From Corynebacterium vitaeruminis DSM 20294 (GTDB taxonomy: Bacteria > Actinomycetota > Actinomycetes > Mycobacteriales > Mycobacteriaceae), in the NCBI RefSeq assembly GCF_000550805.1, contig NZ_CP004353.1, positions 1,736,001 to 1,800,000 of the forward strand: a stretch of 64,000 bases of DNA. Direction: 5' to 3'. Both the position numbers and the translations under genes were made by a program. Of this stretch, positions 47,929 through 57,956 are shown in pieces; positions within the stretch are counted from its first letter, which is position 1; the number at the start of each line of letters is the position of its first letter. The notes below the pieces were generated by a model. The model did not search any database. It saw only the letters and a program-made list of their open reading frames with translations, and had not been told where the DNA came from.

Positions 47929-47995
47929 GTGGAATCTTCTTTCCTTAAAGATGCAGCTTAGGTGGGGTCGTCAAGGGCCCGCTTCGTCGATACTA

Positions 47996-49549
47996 CTAGC
48001 AGCCGCAGGCGTCCGCCGCGGGCTTGGCCGCCGGTGCCCCGATGCGCGGCAGGCCTAGGCCGACGCCCACCGGCGCCGTCGTGGGAACCTTGCCCAGCTC
48101 CGAATTGTCGCCGGCCTTGGTCCTGCGATGGCTCAGCACGCCCTCGTCCGCCAGGAGGAAGTGCGGTGCGGCTTCGGTGAGGCGAACCGTGACCATGTCG
48201 CCGGGGCGGATTTCGCCGTCGATTGCGCCCTCGGGCTTAAAGTGCACGAGCCTGCCGTCGCGCGAGCGCCCGGTCATGCGGTGGGTCTCGCTGTTCTTGC
48301 GGCCTCCGCCCGCCTGGACGAGGAGCTCCACTTCTCCGCCGACGAGCTTCTGGTTCTCCTCCAGGCTGATGCGCTCCTGGAGCGCGAGCAGGCGCTCGTA
48401 GCGCTCCTGGACCACTTCCTTCGGGATCTGGTTCTCGTAGTCTGCGGCCGGGGTGCCGGGGCGCGGGCTGTACTGGAAGGTGTAGGCGCTGGTGAACCGG
48501 GCCTTTTCCACGACGTCGAGGGTGGCCTGGAAGTCCGCCTCGGTCTCTCCCGGGAAGCCGACGATGATGTCGGTGGTGATGGAGGCGTTCGGGATCTTCG
48601 AGCGAACCTCGTCGAGGATCTTGAGGAACTTCGCCGAGCGGTAGGAGCGGCGCATCTCCTTGAGCACCTTGTCGGAGCCCGACTGCAGCGGCATGTGCAG
48701 CTGCGGGCAGACGTTGGGGGTCTCCGCCATGGCGTCGATGACGTCGGAGGTGAATTCGGCGGGGTGGGGGCTGGTGAAGCGCAGGCGCTCGAGGCCCTCG
48801 ATCTGGCCGCAGGCGCGCAGCAGTTTGGAGAAGGCGGTGCGGTCGCGCTCCAGCTCGGGATCAACGAAGTTCACGCCGTAGGCGTTGACGTTCTGGCCCA
48901 GCAGGGTCACCTCGGAGACTCCCTGGTCGACCAGCGCCTGGACCTCGGCCAAGATGTCGCCCGGACGTCGGTCGACCTCCTTGCCGCGCAGGCTCGGGAC
49001 GATGCAGAAGGTACAGGTATTGTTGCAGCCCACGGAGACCGAGACCCAGCCGGCGTAGGCCGACTCGCGCTTCGCGGGGAGCACCGACGGAAACTGCTCG
49101 AGGGAGTCGACGATCTCCACCGCCGCCTTCTTGTTGTGGGAGGCGCGGTCGAGCAGCGCGGGCAGCGAGCCGATGTTGTGGGTGCCGAAGACCACATCGA
49201 CCCACGGGGCCTTCTTCACCACGACGTCCTTGTCCTTCTGGGCGAGGCACCCGCCCACGGCGATCTGCATCCCTGGATGGTTCTCCTTGACCTGCCGGAG
49301 CTGGCCCAAGGTGCCATAAAGCCGCATGTCGGCGTTCTCGCGCACGGCGCAGGTGTTGAAGACGACGAGGTCCGCCTCTTCTCCCTCGGGTGCCGGAACG
49401 TAGCCCGCGTCCTCGAGCAGGCCGGACAGGCGCTCGGAGTCGTGAACGTTCATCTGGCAGCCGAAGGTGCGCACCTCATAGGTACGCCCCTGGCCGTTGT
49501 CGAGTGGGCTGATAGCTGTTGCGTCCGCGGATGTTTGCACGTCGGCCAA
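47996..49549 (-). CDS. miaB: tRNA-2-methylthio-N6-dimethylallyladenosine synthase MiaB
   Basis: Radical-SAM methylthiotransferase (517 aa) acting on i6A37 made by MiaA. UPF0004 domain with cysteines in [25 protein letters not shown] and GGCLAQKD; radical SAM motif [16 protein letters not shown] (CxxxCxxC); C-terminal TRAM domain. The C-terminal tail ends CGC and is longer than usual. TTG start taken; GTG at 49540 is possible. Confidence 0.96.
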   Translation of the reverse strand: MADVQTSADATAISPLDNGQGRTYEVRTFGCQMNVHDSERLSGLLEDAGYVPAPEGEEADLVVFNTCAVRENADMRLYGTLGQLRQVKENHPGMQIAVGGCLAQKDKDVVVKKAPWVDVVFGTHNIGSLPALLDRASHNKKAAVEIVDSLEQFPSVLPAKRESAYAGWVSVSVGCNNTCTFCIVPSLRGKEVDRRPGDILAEVQALVDQGVSEVTLLGQNVNAYGVNFVDPELERDRTAFSKLLRACGQIEGLERLRFTSPHPAEFTSDVIDAMAETPNVCPQLHMPLQSGSDKVLKEMRRSYRSAKFLKILDEVRSKIPNASITTDIIVGFPGETEADFQATLDVVEKARFTSAYTFQYSPRPGTPAADYENQIPKEVVQERYERLLALQERISLEENQKLVGGEVELLVQAGGGRKNSETHRMTGRSRDGRLVHFKPEGAIDGEIRPGDMVTVRLTEAAPHFLLADEGVLSHRRTKAGDNSELGKVPTTAPVGVGLGLPRIGAPAAKPAADACGC

Positions 49550-49616
49550 TTCTAGCCTTCCCTCGAGCCAATACCTAAACGCCCCGTGCGCGCCGGATCA
49601 CAGCGGCCGGGAGCCC

Positions 49617-50214
49617 CTAACCGCCCAGCTCAGCGATGCGTTCCTCGAGCGCTCGCTTGGACACGGCCAGCGCTTGTCCCGAGCCAAAGCCCCTGCGCGC
49701 GAGCATCCCCACCACTCGACGCAGCACTTTGTCGTACTCGCCGCGGTCTGCAGGCACGCTGCGAAGAGACCGAACCTTCTTCTCAGCGAGCGCGCGGGCG
49801 GTCGATTGCTCGTCTGCGTCGCTGATCTGGGAGAGCGCCTCCGCCCGCGTCGAGCTGTCGACGCCCTTGGCCTTGAGCTCCTCGGCTAGGGCTCGGCGCG
49901 ACTTTCCGCGTCGGGCGCTGCGCTGGCGAACCCACTCCGCGGCGAAATCGGAGTCGTTGATAAGCCCCGCGCGCTGGAGATCGTCCAACACCCCGCCCAC
50001 GAGGGCGGGCTCGAACTCCAGCTTCACGAGGCGCCGGTGCAGCTCCTCCCGGGAGCGGGCGCGCTGGTCGAGCAGGAGCAGAGCCCGGTTGCGCACCTTC
50101 GCCTTTTCTTCCTCGAGCTGCCGGTCGAAGAGCGGGTTGGCCCCGGGCTGGTACTGCTCCAGGGCCGTGCGTAGCACCTCCAGCTTGGTCTGGTCGGGCG
50201 CCGACGCGTGAATG

Positions 50215-50222
<8 letters not shown>
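49617..50222 (-). CDS. recX: regulatory protein RecX
   Basis: RecA modulator (201 aa) with tandem three-helix repeats: [33 protein letters not shown] and KKVRSLR...[14 protein letters not shown]. Its start overlaps the recA stop by eight bases, a typical arrangement keeping RecX at low levels relative to RecA. Confidence 0.93.
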
Positions 50223-51333
<1,111 letters not shown>

Positions 51334-51618
51334 GGGTTCTCCTTTAATACATGCTTGAGGCTGGGATATGTTCTGCGCGCGAGCGCCTTACTACGTTCGA
51401 CTGGGAAATTTGGCTCGCGGCTCCCGCGGGGCTCCTCCGCCGCCCTCGGCGGCGTGGCGCTGCGATACTCACCGTGTGTCAAGCACCTATTCCTGTGATG
51501 TGCTGCAGCCAATACTAGCGAACAGCACCCCTCCCCTTCGAAAATACACGCACAAATGTTCGAATGACAACTCGAACGGCGCAGTTGCGCCGGGTTGGGA
51601 AAGCGACGGACAAGCCTC
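51334..51618 (-). promoter_or_regulatory. recA upstream region
   Basis: A 285-base spacer. On the minus strand it holds the LexA box, a TTGTCA/TATTTT promoter pair flanking it, a TAGTAT hexamer downstream, and a G/C-rich leader with a CCGCCG-CCCT-CGGCGG hairpin at 51437-51452. No gene visible. Confidence 0.45.
51548..51563. promoter_or_regulatory. candidate LexA box of recA
   Basis: ACGCACAAATGTTCGA, 12 of 14 defined positions of TCGAACANNTGTTCGA, with a perfect right half. Confidence 0.65.
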
Positions 51619-51825
51619 CTAGTCGTCCCTGCCCAGGTGGCGCTCGGCGGGAATCTGAAAGTCCCGGCACAGCCCCCACCACACCTCGCGCAGATCGGTC
51701 CCCTCGTCCATGAGCTGCCGGGCCGTCTTTCCGGTACCGGACACGACGTGGGAGTCGAGGATCCAGGCGCCACGGGCGGAGCCAAACTCATCGGACACCA
51801 ACTGCTCAAAGCTCGAAAGTCGCAT
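51619..51825 (-). CDS. DUF3046 small protein
   Basis: 68-aa actinobacterial protein with the family pattern MRLSSFEQLVSDEFG at the start and EVWWGLCRDFQIP near the end. Conserved next to recA in many actinobacteria. A TATGAT hexamer ends six bases before the ATG, so the transcript is probably leaderless. Function unknown. Confidence 0.8.
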   Translation of the reverse strand: MRLSSFEQLVSDEFGSARGAWILDSHVVSGTGKTARQLMDEGTDLREVWWGLCRDFQIPAERHLGRDD

Positions 51826-51874
51826 GGGGCCATCATAGTGTGAAATTCGCACAACCTCGGCGGCACGTCGGGGT

Positions 51875-51887
51875 TGAACAGCGTTTA
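51875..51887 (+). promoter_or_regulatory. candidate BioQ operator
   Basis: TGAAC-AGC-GTTTA, one mismatch from the corynebacterial BioQ consensus TGAAC-N3-GTTAC, directly upstream of the bioY -10 (TAAAGT, 51892-51897). Confidence 0.6.
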
Positions 51888-51904
51888 AGTGTAAAGTCTT
51901 GTTG

Positions 51905-52489
51905 GTGACTACTACGAATACCAATGCAACGTCCCGCAACGGCTTGGTCGACCTCGCCTACATCGCCGTTTTCGCGGCGCTGATCATCGTCCTCGCCTTC
52001 GTCTCCATCCCGGTGGGAGCGGCGGGCGTGCCTATCGTCATGCAAAACGCCGCGATCATCCTCGCGGGCCTCATCCTCGGCGGCCGCCGCGGCTTCCTCG
52101 CCGCCGCGCTCTTCCTGCTGCTCGGCCTCGCCGGCCTTCCCGTCCTCGCGGGCGGCAAGTCCGCGCTCGCGGCCATTTCCGGCCCCACCGTTGGCTACCT
52201 CGTCGGCTACCTTATTTCTCCCCTGGTCGCGGGCAGCATTGCCTACGCCGCACCGAAGAACAACAAGACCGCCTTCACCGGCTTCCTCGTGGTCGGCGCG
52301 GTCGTCGCGCTCGCAGTTCAGTACATCTGCGGCGCCATCGGCCTCGTGTACCGCGTCGGGATGGAGTGGGGTCCCGCTTTCGCCGCGCAGCTTCCCTTCA
52401 TTCCGCTGGACCTGGCAAAGCTCGCAGTGGGCGTGATCATCGCCCTGGGCGTCCACGCCGCCTTCCCCGACCTGCGCCGCAAGGCCTAG
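51905..52489 (+). CDS. bioY: biotin transporter S-component BioY
   Basis: Membrane-embedded biotin-binding subunit (194 aa) of an ECF-type transporter. Six hydrophobic helices; GLAGLPVLAGGKSALAAISGPTVGYLVGYL matches the BioY signature. GTG at 51905 is seven bases from the -10 hexamer, giving a leaderless or nearly leaderless mRNA; TTG codons at 51899 and 51902 are alternatives. bioM and bioN follow. Confidence 0.93.
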   Translation: MTTTNTNATSRNGLVDLAYIAVFAALIIVLAFVSIPVGAAGVPIVMQNAAIILAGLILGGRRGFLAAALFLLLGLAGLPVLAGGKSALAAISGPTVGYLVGYLISPLVAGSIAYAAPKNNKTAFTGFLVVGAVVALAVQYICGAIGLVYRVGMEWGPAFAAQLPFIPLDLAKLAVGVIIALGVHAAFPDLRRKA

Positions 52490-52565
52490 GCGGCCTGACC
52501 TGACGCTAGCTTTCATGGGGTGCCACGTCGGCGCCCCATTTCTTTCGTGAAAAACTAGAAGTCCT

Positions 52566-53258
52566 ATGAGTACTATTTCTTTCTCCGACGTCACGGTCGC
52601 CTACGACGACAAGCTCGTCCTCGACGGCATCTCCCTCACGCTCGAGGAGAACCGAGTCGGGATCATCGGCGCGAACGGCGGCGGCAAGTCGACACTCGTG
52701 CGCCTTATCAACGGGCTGACCGACCCCTCCTCCGGCACCGTCACCGTCGACGGGCTCGACGTCGCCACGCAGGGCAAGCAGGTGCGCAAGAAAGTGGGCT
52801 TCGTCTTCTCGGACGCGGAGAATCAGATCGTCATGCCGACCGTCGCCGACGACATTGCATTTTCTTTGCGACGGCTAAAGCTTGACCGCCAAGAGAAGCA
52901 TCGCCGCGTCGCGGCGATGCTGGAGCGCTTCGACCTGGCAGGGCACGCCGACCACTCGCCGCACTTCCTCTCCGGCGGCCAAAAGCAGCTCCTCGCGCTG
53001 TCCTCCGTCCTCGTCCTCGAGCCGGACATCATCATCGCCGACGAGCCCACGACGCTGCTCGACATGCGCAACCGCCGCAAGATCGCGGAGGTGTTCGCAT
53101 CCCTTCCCCAGCAGCTCATCGTGGTCTCCCACGACCTCGGCTTCCTCGCCGGCTTCGACCGAGTCCTGTGCATCGACGATCACAAGGTGGTCGCCGACGG
53201 CCAACCGGAAGAGGTCATCGCCTTCTACACCGACCTCATGGACAAGAGGCCACTGTGA
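52566..53258 (+). CDS. bioM: biotin transport ATPase BioM
   Basis: ABC ATPase of the biotin ECF transporter (230 aa). Walker A GANGGGKST, Q-loop FSDAENQIVMPT (with the ECF-type EN-Q), signature LSGGQKQLLAL, Walker B DIIIADEPT and switch His in VVSHD. Its stop overlaps the bioN start. Confidence 0.94.
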   Translation: MSTISFSDVTVAYDDKLVLDGISLTLEENRVGIIGANGGGKSTLVRLINGLTDPSSGTVTVDGLDVATQGKQVRKKVGFVFSDAENQIVMPTVADDIAFSLRRLKLDRQEKHRRVAAMLERFDLAGHADHSPHFLSGGQKQLLALSSVLVLEPDIIIADEPTTLLDMRNRRKIAEVFASLPQQLIVVSHDLGFLAGFDRVLCIDDHKVVADGQPEEVIAFYTDLMDKRPL

Positions 53259-53869
53259 TCCGCAATATCCCCCTGGGCGTCTACGTCCCCGGCGCCACCG
53301 TCATCCATCGGATGCCGCCGCTATGGAAGTTCCTCGTCCTCTTCGCGTTCATCATCTCCTCCTCCATCGTGGTGAAGGACCCGCGCGTCGCGGCCGCCCT
53401 CGTGCTCGTTGCCGCGGTTCTCTACACCGTGGCCCGCATCCCGGTTCGCGTGGCGTGGGGCCAGCTGTGGCCCTCGCTCCCCCTGCTCATCTTCCTCGGA
53501 CTTTTCCAGTGGTGGCAGAAGGACTTCTCCTTCGCGCTCAACGTCACCCTGCTCATCTTCTCCTCGCTGATGATGGCAATGCTGCTCACCCTCACGACCA
53601 CTCTCGCGGCCATCATGGAGGCCTTCGAGAAGGCGCTTGCCCCGCTGGCCAGATTCGGCGTCCCGGTGGAAAACATCGTGCTCGCGCTCTCTCTGACCCT
53701 CCGGCTCATCCCCCTGATGCTCGGCACCGTCAACGAGGTGCTCGACGCCCGCAAGGCCCGGGGAGCCGCCTTCTCCATCACCGCGTTCGGAACGCCGGTG
53801 CTCATTCGCTCCATCCGCCGAGCCCGCGCCATCGCCGACGCCCTCTGGGCCCGAGGTGCGGGCGACTAA
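53255..53869 (+). CDS. bioN: biotin transport T-component BioN
   Basis: ECF transporter coupling membrane protein (204 aa). Four to five helices and the two ATPase-coupling Ala-Arg-containing motifs: LDARKARGA and DALWARGAGD. GTG start overlaps bioM (GTGA). With bioY and bioM it forms the complete biotin importer. Confidence 0.93.
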   Translation: MIRNIPLGVYVPGATVIHRMPPLWKFLVLFAFIISSSIVVKDPRVAAALVLVAAVLYTVARIPVRVAWGQLWPSLPLLIFLGLFQWWQKDFSFALNVTLLIFSSLMMAMLLTLTTTLAAIMEAFEKALAPLARFGVPVENIVLALSLTLRLIPLMLGTVNEVLDARKARGAAFSITAFGTPVLIRSIRRARAIADALWARGAGD

Positions 53870-53878
53870 CAGCCCAAA

Positions 53879-53910
53879 AAGGCGCTTACCCCGGCCGGGG
53901 TAAGCGCCTT
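53879..53910. terminator. bioN/pspA convergent terminator
   Basis: A 32-base perfect palindrome with half-site AAGGCGCTTACCCCGG, flanked by A and T runs. Confidence 0.9.
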
Positions 53911-53922
53911 CCTTATGCCTTC

Positions 53923-54765
53923 TTAGGCCTCGCCGCGCAGCTCACGCATCTTCTGTGCGACCGCGTCGTCTGCAGCACTCGGGGCTGCCGATGCCTGGGT
54001 GCCCTCCGTGATCGCCTGCTGGGTGCTGGAGGTACCGGCGCCCAGCTGACCCGCCATCTCGGCGCGGATCTGCTCCAGGCGGGAGTGGCCAGCGAGCTGC
54101 ACGCCCGCCTGCTCGATCTCGGCCATGCGCCCCTGCACGGAGTTCTCGGCCAGTTCGGCGGAGCCGAGGGCGTTGGCGTAGCGACGCTCGATCTTCTCGC
54201 GGACCTGGTCGAGGTTCGGGGTGTCGCGGTTGGTGATGGAGTTCATCGACTGGATGGACTCGGCGACCTTCTCCTGCATCTTGGCCTGCTCCAGCTGGCT
54301 GAGCAGCTTGGTGCGCTCGGCGACCTTCTGCTGCAGCGCCATGGAGTTGCGCTCAACGGCCTTCTTGGCGGCGTCCGCCTGCTGGAGGGCCTGGTCGTGG
54401 AGCTTCTTGGTGTCCTCCACGCCCTGCTCGGCGGTGACCAGCTGCGCGGCGAAGGCCTCGGCGGCGTTTTCGTACTCGATCGCCTTGGCGTTGTCACCGG
54501 CGGCGCGGGCCTTGTCCGCCAGCTGAATGGCCTGGCGGGTGTTTCCCTGGAGCTTCTCGATCTCCGCGAGGCGGCGGTTGAGCTGCATCTCCAGCTGGCG
54601 CTGGTTGCCGATCACTGCCGCAGCCTGCTGGGACAGTTCCTGATGCTGGCGCTGAGCTTCCTCGATTGCCTGCTGAATCTGCACCTTAGGATCAGCATTT
54701 TCTTCAATCTTGGAGTCGAACAAAGCCATCAGGTACTTCCAAGCTTTAGAAAATGGGTTCGCCAT
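53923..54765 (-). CDS. pspA: PspA/IM30 family membrane-stress protein
   Basis: 280-aa coiled-coil protein of the PspA/Vipp1 family that polymerises on damaged membranes. N-terminal amphipathic stretch [22 protein letters not shown], then long helices rich in Gln/Glu/Ala ([20 protein letters not shown]), and a Ser/Ala/Thr-rich C-terminal linker with a last short helix. Downstream of clgR, as in other actinobacteria. Confidence 0.93.
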   Translation of the reverse strand: MANPFSKAWKYLMALFDSKIEENADPKVQIQQAIEEAQRQHQELSQQAAAVIGNQRQLEMQLNRRLAEIEKLQGNTRQAIQLADKARAAGDNAKAIEYENAAEAFAAQLVTAEQGVEDTKKLHDQALQQADAAKKAVERNSMALQQKVAERTKLLSQLEQAKMQEKVAESIQSMNSITNRDTPNLDQVREKIERRYANALGSAELAENSVQGRMAEIEQAGVQLAGHSRLEQIRAEMAGQLGAGTSSTQQAITEGTQASAAPSAADDAVAQKMRELRGEA

Positions 54766-54869
54766 GCTAAATCAGGCACCTTTCGAAATTGTCGTATTTT
54801 TTACCTCCCCAAGCATAGTGGAGAAGCAGTGTCAACGTCGCCCTAATGCAAGGCGGTTGTAAAAGAAAA

Positions 54870-54889
54870 ACCCGGCTTCACAGTCGGGT
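54870..54889 (-). terminator. clgR terminator
   Basis: ACCCG/CGGGT stem followed on the minus strand by TTTTTCTTTT. Confidence 0.6.
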
Positions 54890-54906
54890 ATGGGGCGCGC
54901 CTGCGG

Positions 54907-55239
54907 CTAGACCCGGGCCACGCGGGCGAGGTCGGCCTCGGCGCTGCGCACGGCCATGGAGCCGGCGGCCTCGATGAGCACGTCGGACACCGTGGTGCCC
55001 AGCGCGTGGCACACGGAGGCGAGCAGCTCGGAGGAGACCTCCTTGCGGCCGCGCTCAAGCTCGGACAGGTAGCCGGGCGAAACGCGCGACGCCTCTGCCA
55101 GCTCGCGGAGGGTGATCCCCTTGTCCGCACGGAAGGCACGAAGGGCCGCGCCGAGCGCCTCGCGGAGCAACGGCTCCGGCATGGGAGCCTTGCGCGAAGT
55201 CACTGGCTTCTCAAGTACTGCGGTATATTTCATCATCAC
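54907..55239 (-). CDS. clgR: transcriptional activator ClgR
   Basis: Xre/Cro-type regulator (110 aa) controlling Clp protease genes. Helix-turn-helix ALRAFRADKGITLRELAEASRVSPGYLSELERGRKEVSSELLASVCHAL is the ClgR signature. Three consecutive possible starts (GTG, ATG, ATG at 55239, 55236, 55233); it begins directly after the cinA-like stop. The C-terminal AVRSAEADLARVARV ends without an obvious degradation tag. Confidence 0.92.
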   Translation of the reverse strand: MMMKYTAVLEKPVTSRKAPMPEPLLREALGAALRAFRADKGITLRELAEASRVSPGYLSELERGRKEVSSELLASVCHALGTTVSDVLIEAAGSMAVRSAEADLARVARV

Positions 55240-55752
55240 TTACCCCAACGACTCCCCCGCGCTTTTTGTTCCCGAGGCCTCGATTGCCGCCACGAGCAGG
55301 CAAATCGCCTCCCGAACCGATTCCCTTCGGATTTCGTCGCGAGCGCCAGCCAGAAGCCCGCCTGCACCCAGCCGGGTGCTGCGCACGCCATCCGCGGAGG
55401 CGATGCCGCACCACACCTCGCCCACGGGGTGCCCGTCCTGGGGGTCGGGGCCAGCCACGCCCGTGAGCGACACGGCCCAATCCGCCCCGCAGGCCCGCCT
55501 GGCCCCGAGGGCCATCGCCTCCGCGCACTCTGGCGACACCGGCCCCACTGCCTCGAGGACCTCCGCCGGAACTCCCGCCAGGTCGTGCTTGAGCTCGGTG
55601 GCGTAGGTGATGAGTCCGCCGCGCAGGACCGCGCTGGCACCGGGGACCTCGGCGATCGTCGCCGCGAGCAGCCCCGCGGTCAGCGACTCGCAGGTGGCAA
55701 TCGTCTGCCCTGCCTTCTTCAGCGCCTGCACGAGGCTCGCGTTGTCCCCCAT
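55240..55752 (-). CDS. CinA C-terminal-domain protein (nicotinamide-nucleotide amidase type)
   Basis: 170-aa stand-alone CinA-C domain (PncC-like), which deamidates NMN to nicotinate mononucleotide. TIATCESLTAGLLAATIAEVPGAS, GGLITYATELKHDLAGV, ALTGVAGPDP-type motif (SLTGVAGPDPQDGHPVG) and GARDEIRRESV are diagnostic. ATG at 55752 taken; a TTG at 55761 is possible. Between pgsA and clgR, as is common in actinobacteria. Confidence 0.9.
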   Translation of the reverse strand: MGDNASLVQALKKAGQTIATCESLTAGLLAATIAEVPGASAVLRGGLITYATELKHDLAGVPAEVLEAVGPVSPECAEAMALGARRACGADWAVSLTGVAGPDPQDGHPVGEVWCGIASADGVRSTRLGAGGLLAGARDEIRRESVREAICLLVAAIEASGTKSAGESLG

Positions 55753-55767
55753 CTCCCCCAAGTCTCC

Positions 55768-56358
55768 TTACTGCTGGTTGAGCTTGCGCGCGTCGACGAG
55801 GTACTGCACACCGGTGACCACGGTGACCACGACGGCCGCCAGCAGCACGATGAACCGCGGGATGTCCATCCACCCGGGCATCGGGCACAGGTAAAGGGCC
55901 AGCGCCACCGACTGCAGTGCGGTCTTGATCTTGCCGCCCTTGCTCGCCGGGACCACCCGTCCGCGCCTCAGCTCCGCCATGCGCCAGAGCGTGATGCCCA
56001 GCTCGCGGATGACGATGACCACGGTGATCCACCAGTGGAAGGCCCCCACGATGTTGAGCGTGATGAGCGTGGTGATCATGAGCGCCTTGTCGGCGATCGG
56101 GTCGGCGATCTTGCCGAAGTCCGTCACCAGCCCGCGCGCCCTAGCGATGTCTCCGTCGAGCTTGTCGGTGATCATGAGCACGACGAAGCACCAGAAGGCC
56201 GCCCACATCCACCCGGTGTGGGTGTTGTCGGCCTTCAGCACCAGCCAGGCGAAGAACGGGATGGCGATGATCCGGATGCTGGTTAGCACGTTCGGAAGGT
56301 TCCAGTTCGACGGCTTGGGTGCTGCGGGGGAAGGGCTAGTAAGGCTCACGTTAACCAA
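55768..56358 (-). CDS. pgsA: CDP-diacylglycerol-glycerol-3-phosphate 3-phosphatidyltransferase
   Basis: Membrane enzyme of phosphatidylglycerol synthesis (about 196 aa). The CDP-alcohol phosphotransferase motif is complete: DKLDGDIARARGLVTDFGKIADPIADK (D-x2-DG-x2-AR-x8-G-x3-D-x3-D). Four to five helices. The start may instead be GTG at 56349. Confidence 0.92.
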   Translation of the reverse strand: MVNVSLTSPSPAAPKPSNWNLPNVLTSIRIIAIPFFAWLVLKADNTHTGWMWAAFWCFVVLMITDKLDGDIARARGLVTDFGKIADPIADKALMITTLITLNIVGAFHWWITVVIVIRELGITLWRMAELRRGRVVPASKGGKIKTALQSVALALYLCPMPGWMDIPRFIVLLAAVVVTVVTGVQYLVDARKLNQQ

Positions 56359-56434
56359 CCCTACCCTGCCGACGGAAAAGGCGGGGAACCTGCACGGGGC
56401 GGAGACTGAATCAATGGAGAATGAGGCGTGCGTA

Positions 56435-56467
56435 CCGTAGGCGTCGAAAAGCGGAAAAGAAAACGCC
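56435..56467 (+). repeat. dispersed repeat, copy C
   Basis: CCGTAGGCGTCGAAAAGCGG followed by an A-rich run and ACGCC. It contains a TAGGCGT/ACGCCTA inverted repeat and overlaps the start of the YciI promoter region. Confidence 0.6.
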
Positions 56468-56480
56468 TAGACTTGGGCGC

Positions 56481-56774
56481 ATGACTACTTTTGCCGTTAT
56501 CTACAAGTACGAGGCGGACAGCGAGAAGATCACCGAGATCCGCCCGAAGCACCGCGAGTTCTTGGGCCAGCTCAAGCAGGAAGGCAAGCTCGTCGGCTCG
56601 GGGCCGTTCACCGACGGCGACGGCGGTGCGCTCATCGTCATCCGCCTGCCCGAACCGGCGTCGCTCGACGACGCCATCGCGCTCATGGACACCGATCCGT
56701 TCTTCGTGGGCGGCGCGCTCGAGGGCCGCGCGTTCCACACCTGGGATCCGGTGCTCAACATCTGGGACGCCTAG
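56481..56774 (+). CDS. YciI family protein
   Basis: 97-aa dimeric alpha-beta-barrel protein. YEADSEKITEIRPKHREFLGQL contains the conserved His, and SGPFTDGDGGALIVI and DPFFVGGALEGRAFHTWDPV carry the family Gly/Asp-Pro-Phe motifs. Function unknown, possibly a dehydrochlorinase-like or sensory role. TAGACT ends seven bases before the ATG, so it is likely leaderless. Confidence 0.88.
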   Translation: MTTFAVIYKYEADSEKITEIRPKHREFLGQLKQEGKLVGSGPFTDGDGGALIVIRLPEPASLDDAIALMDTDPFFVGGALEGRAFHTWDPVLNIWDA

Positions 56775-56797
56775 GCGCCCCTCACCGATATACGCCG

Positions 56798-56834
56798 AAG
56801 GAGGCCTCCCCGCGCTGGGGAAGGCCTCCTTTTT
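56798..56834. terminator. YciI/terC convergent terminator
   Basis: AGGAGGCCT...AGGCCTCCT stem extended by CCCC/GGGG, then TTTTT. Confidence 0.85.
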
Positions 56835-56840
56835 CGCAAG

Positions 56841-57956
56841 CTAAGCCTCGGGATTTGAGGTTGGTCGGTTGTCCACGACCTTCTTCAGCGAAGACATCCG
56901 GCGCTGGTCCTCGGCGATGTCATCGTCGTCGTACTCGCGGTTCCACTTCGCGGGCAGGGCGCCCTGGGCCTCGTCGCGCTTGGTCTTGATGACGGAGGCG
57001 ATCACCGCCAGCGCAAGCACGCCCACGATGAACAGCAGCGAGCCCACTGTGGAGATCTCCGGGACGTGGACGGGCTGGCCGCCGTTGACGAAGCCCAGCT
57101 CGTTCTCGTGGAGGGCGTGGAGGACGAGCTTGACGCCGATGAAGCCGAGGATCGCGCCTAGGCCGTACGGCAGGTAGACCAGCTTGTCCAGCAGGCCGTC
57201 GAGCAGGAAGTACATCTGGCGAAGTCCCAGCAGCGAGAAGGCGTTCGTGGTGAACACGATGTAGGGCTTGTCGGTGATGCCGTAGATCGCCGGGATCGAG
57301 TCGAGGGCGAACATGACGTCCATGAGGCCGATGGCCACGAGCGCGATGAACAGCGGGGTGAGCGCGAACTTCCCGCGCTTGTGCACGTAGAGGTGGTCGG
57401 ACTCGTAGGTGGCGGTCACCGGGATTACCTTGCGCAGCATCTTGATGATGACCATGTCGTTCGGGTCGGTCTCCGGCTCGTCCCGGATCTCGTCGATGAC
57501 CAGCTTGATCGCCGTGTACAGCAGGAAGACGCCGAAGATGTAGAACACCCAGCTCCAGGCCTCCAGCGCCGCGGCACCCAAGAGGATGAACAGCAGGCGG
57601 AAGATGAGCGAGAGCGCGATGCCGATGAGCAGCACCTTCTGCTGGTACTTGCGCGGGATCTTGAACGAGCCCATGATGAGCGCGAAGACGAAGAGGTTGT
57701 CGACGCTGAGCGCCTTCTCGGTCACGTAGCCGGTGAGGTACTCGAGCCCGTGCTGGTGGGGGTTGCCCGGCTCCGACCAGTTCCACCACAGGAACGCGCC
57801 GAAGGCGAGGGCGAAGGCGACGTAGAAGATGGTCCAACCCGCCGACTCCTTCAGCGAGGGCTCGTGCGGGGTGCGGACGTGGGAGTAGAAGTCGAACACG
57901 AAAAAGCCCGCGATGATGGCTCCCGTGATCAACCAGGTCACAAGGTTGACTTCCAT
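56841..57956 (-). CDS. TerC family membrane protein, probable manganese exporter
   Basis: 371 aa with about nine helices. TEKALSVDNLFVFALIM and GLMDVMFALDSIPAIYGITDKPYIVFTTNAFSLLGLRQMYFLL are the two TerC hallmark acidic-membrane motifs. TerC proteins export Mn2+ or metallate secreted enzymes. The upstream yybP-ykoY-type riboswitch supports a manganese role. The start ATG is unusual: its ribosome binding site is inside the riboswitch hairpin. Confidence 0.9.
   Translation of the reverse strand: MEVNLVTWLITGAIIAGFFVFDFYSHVRTPHEPSLKESAGWTIFYVAFALAFGAFLWWNWSEPGNPHQHGLEYLTGYVTEKALSVDNLFVFALIMGSFKIPRKYQQKVLLIGIALSLIFRLLFILLGAAALEAWSWVFYIFGVFLLYTAIKLVIDEIRDEPETDPNDMVIIKMLRKVIPVTATYESDHLYVHKRGKFALTPLFIALVAIGLMDVMFALDSIPAIYGITDKPYIVFTTNAFSLLGLRQMYFLLDGLLDKLVYLPYGLGAILGFIGVKLVLHALHENELGFVNGGQPVHVPEISTVGSLLFIVGVLALAVIASVIKTKRDEAQGALPAKWNREYDDDDIAEDQRRMSSLKKVVDNRPTSNPEA

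Noticed and set aside
54800..54830. TTGACA and TATGCT upstream of pspA as a promoter pair
   Set aside because: Only 12 bases separate them, too short for a sigma-70 spacer.
54820..54860. CGCC...GGCG inverted repeat as a ClgR operator upstream of pspA
   Set aside because: Half-site spacing is too long for the published ClgR pattern.
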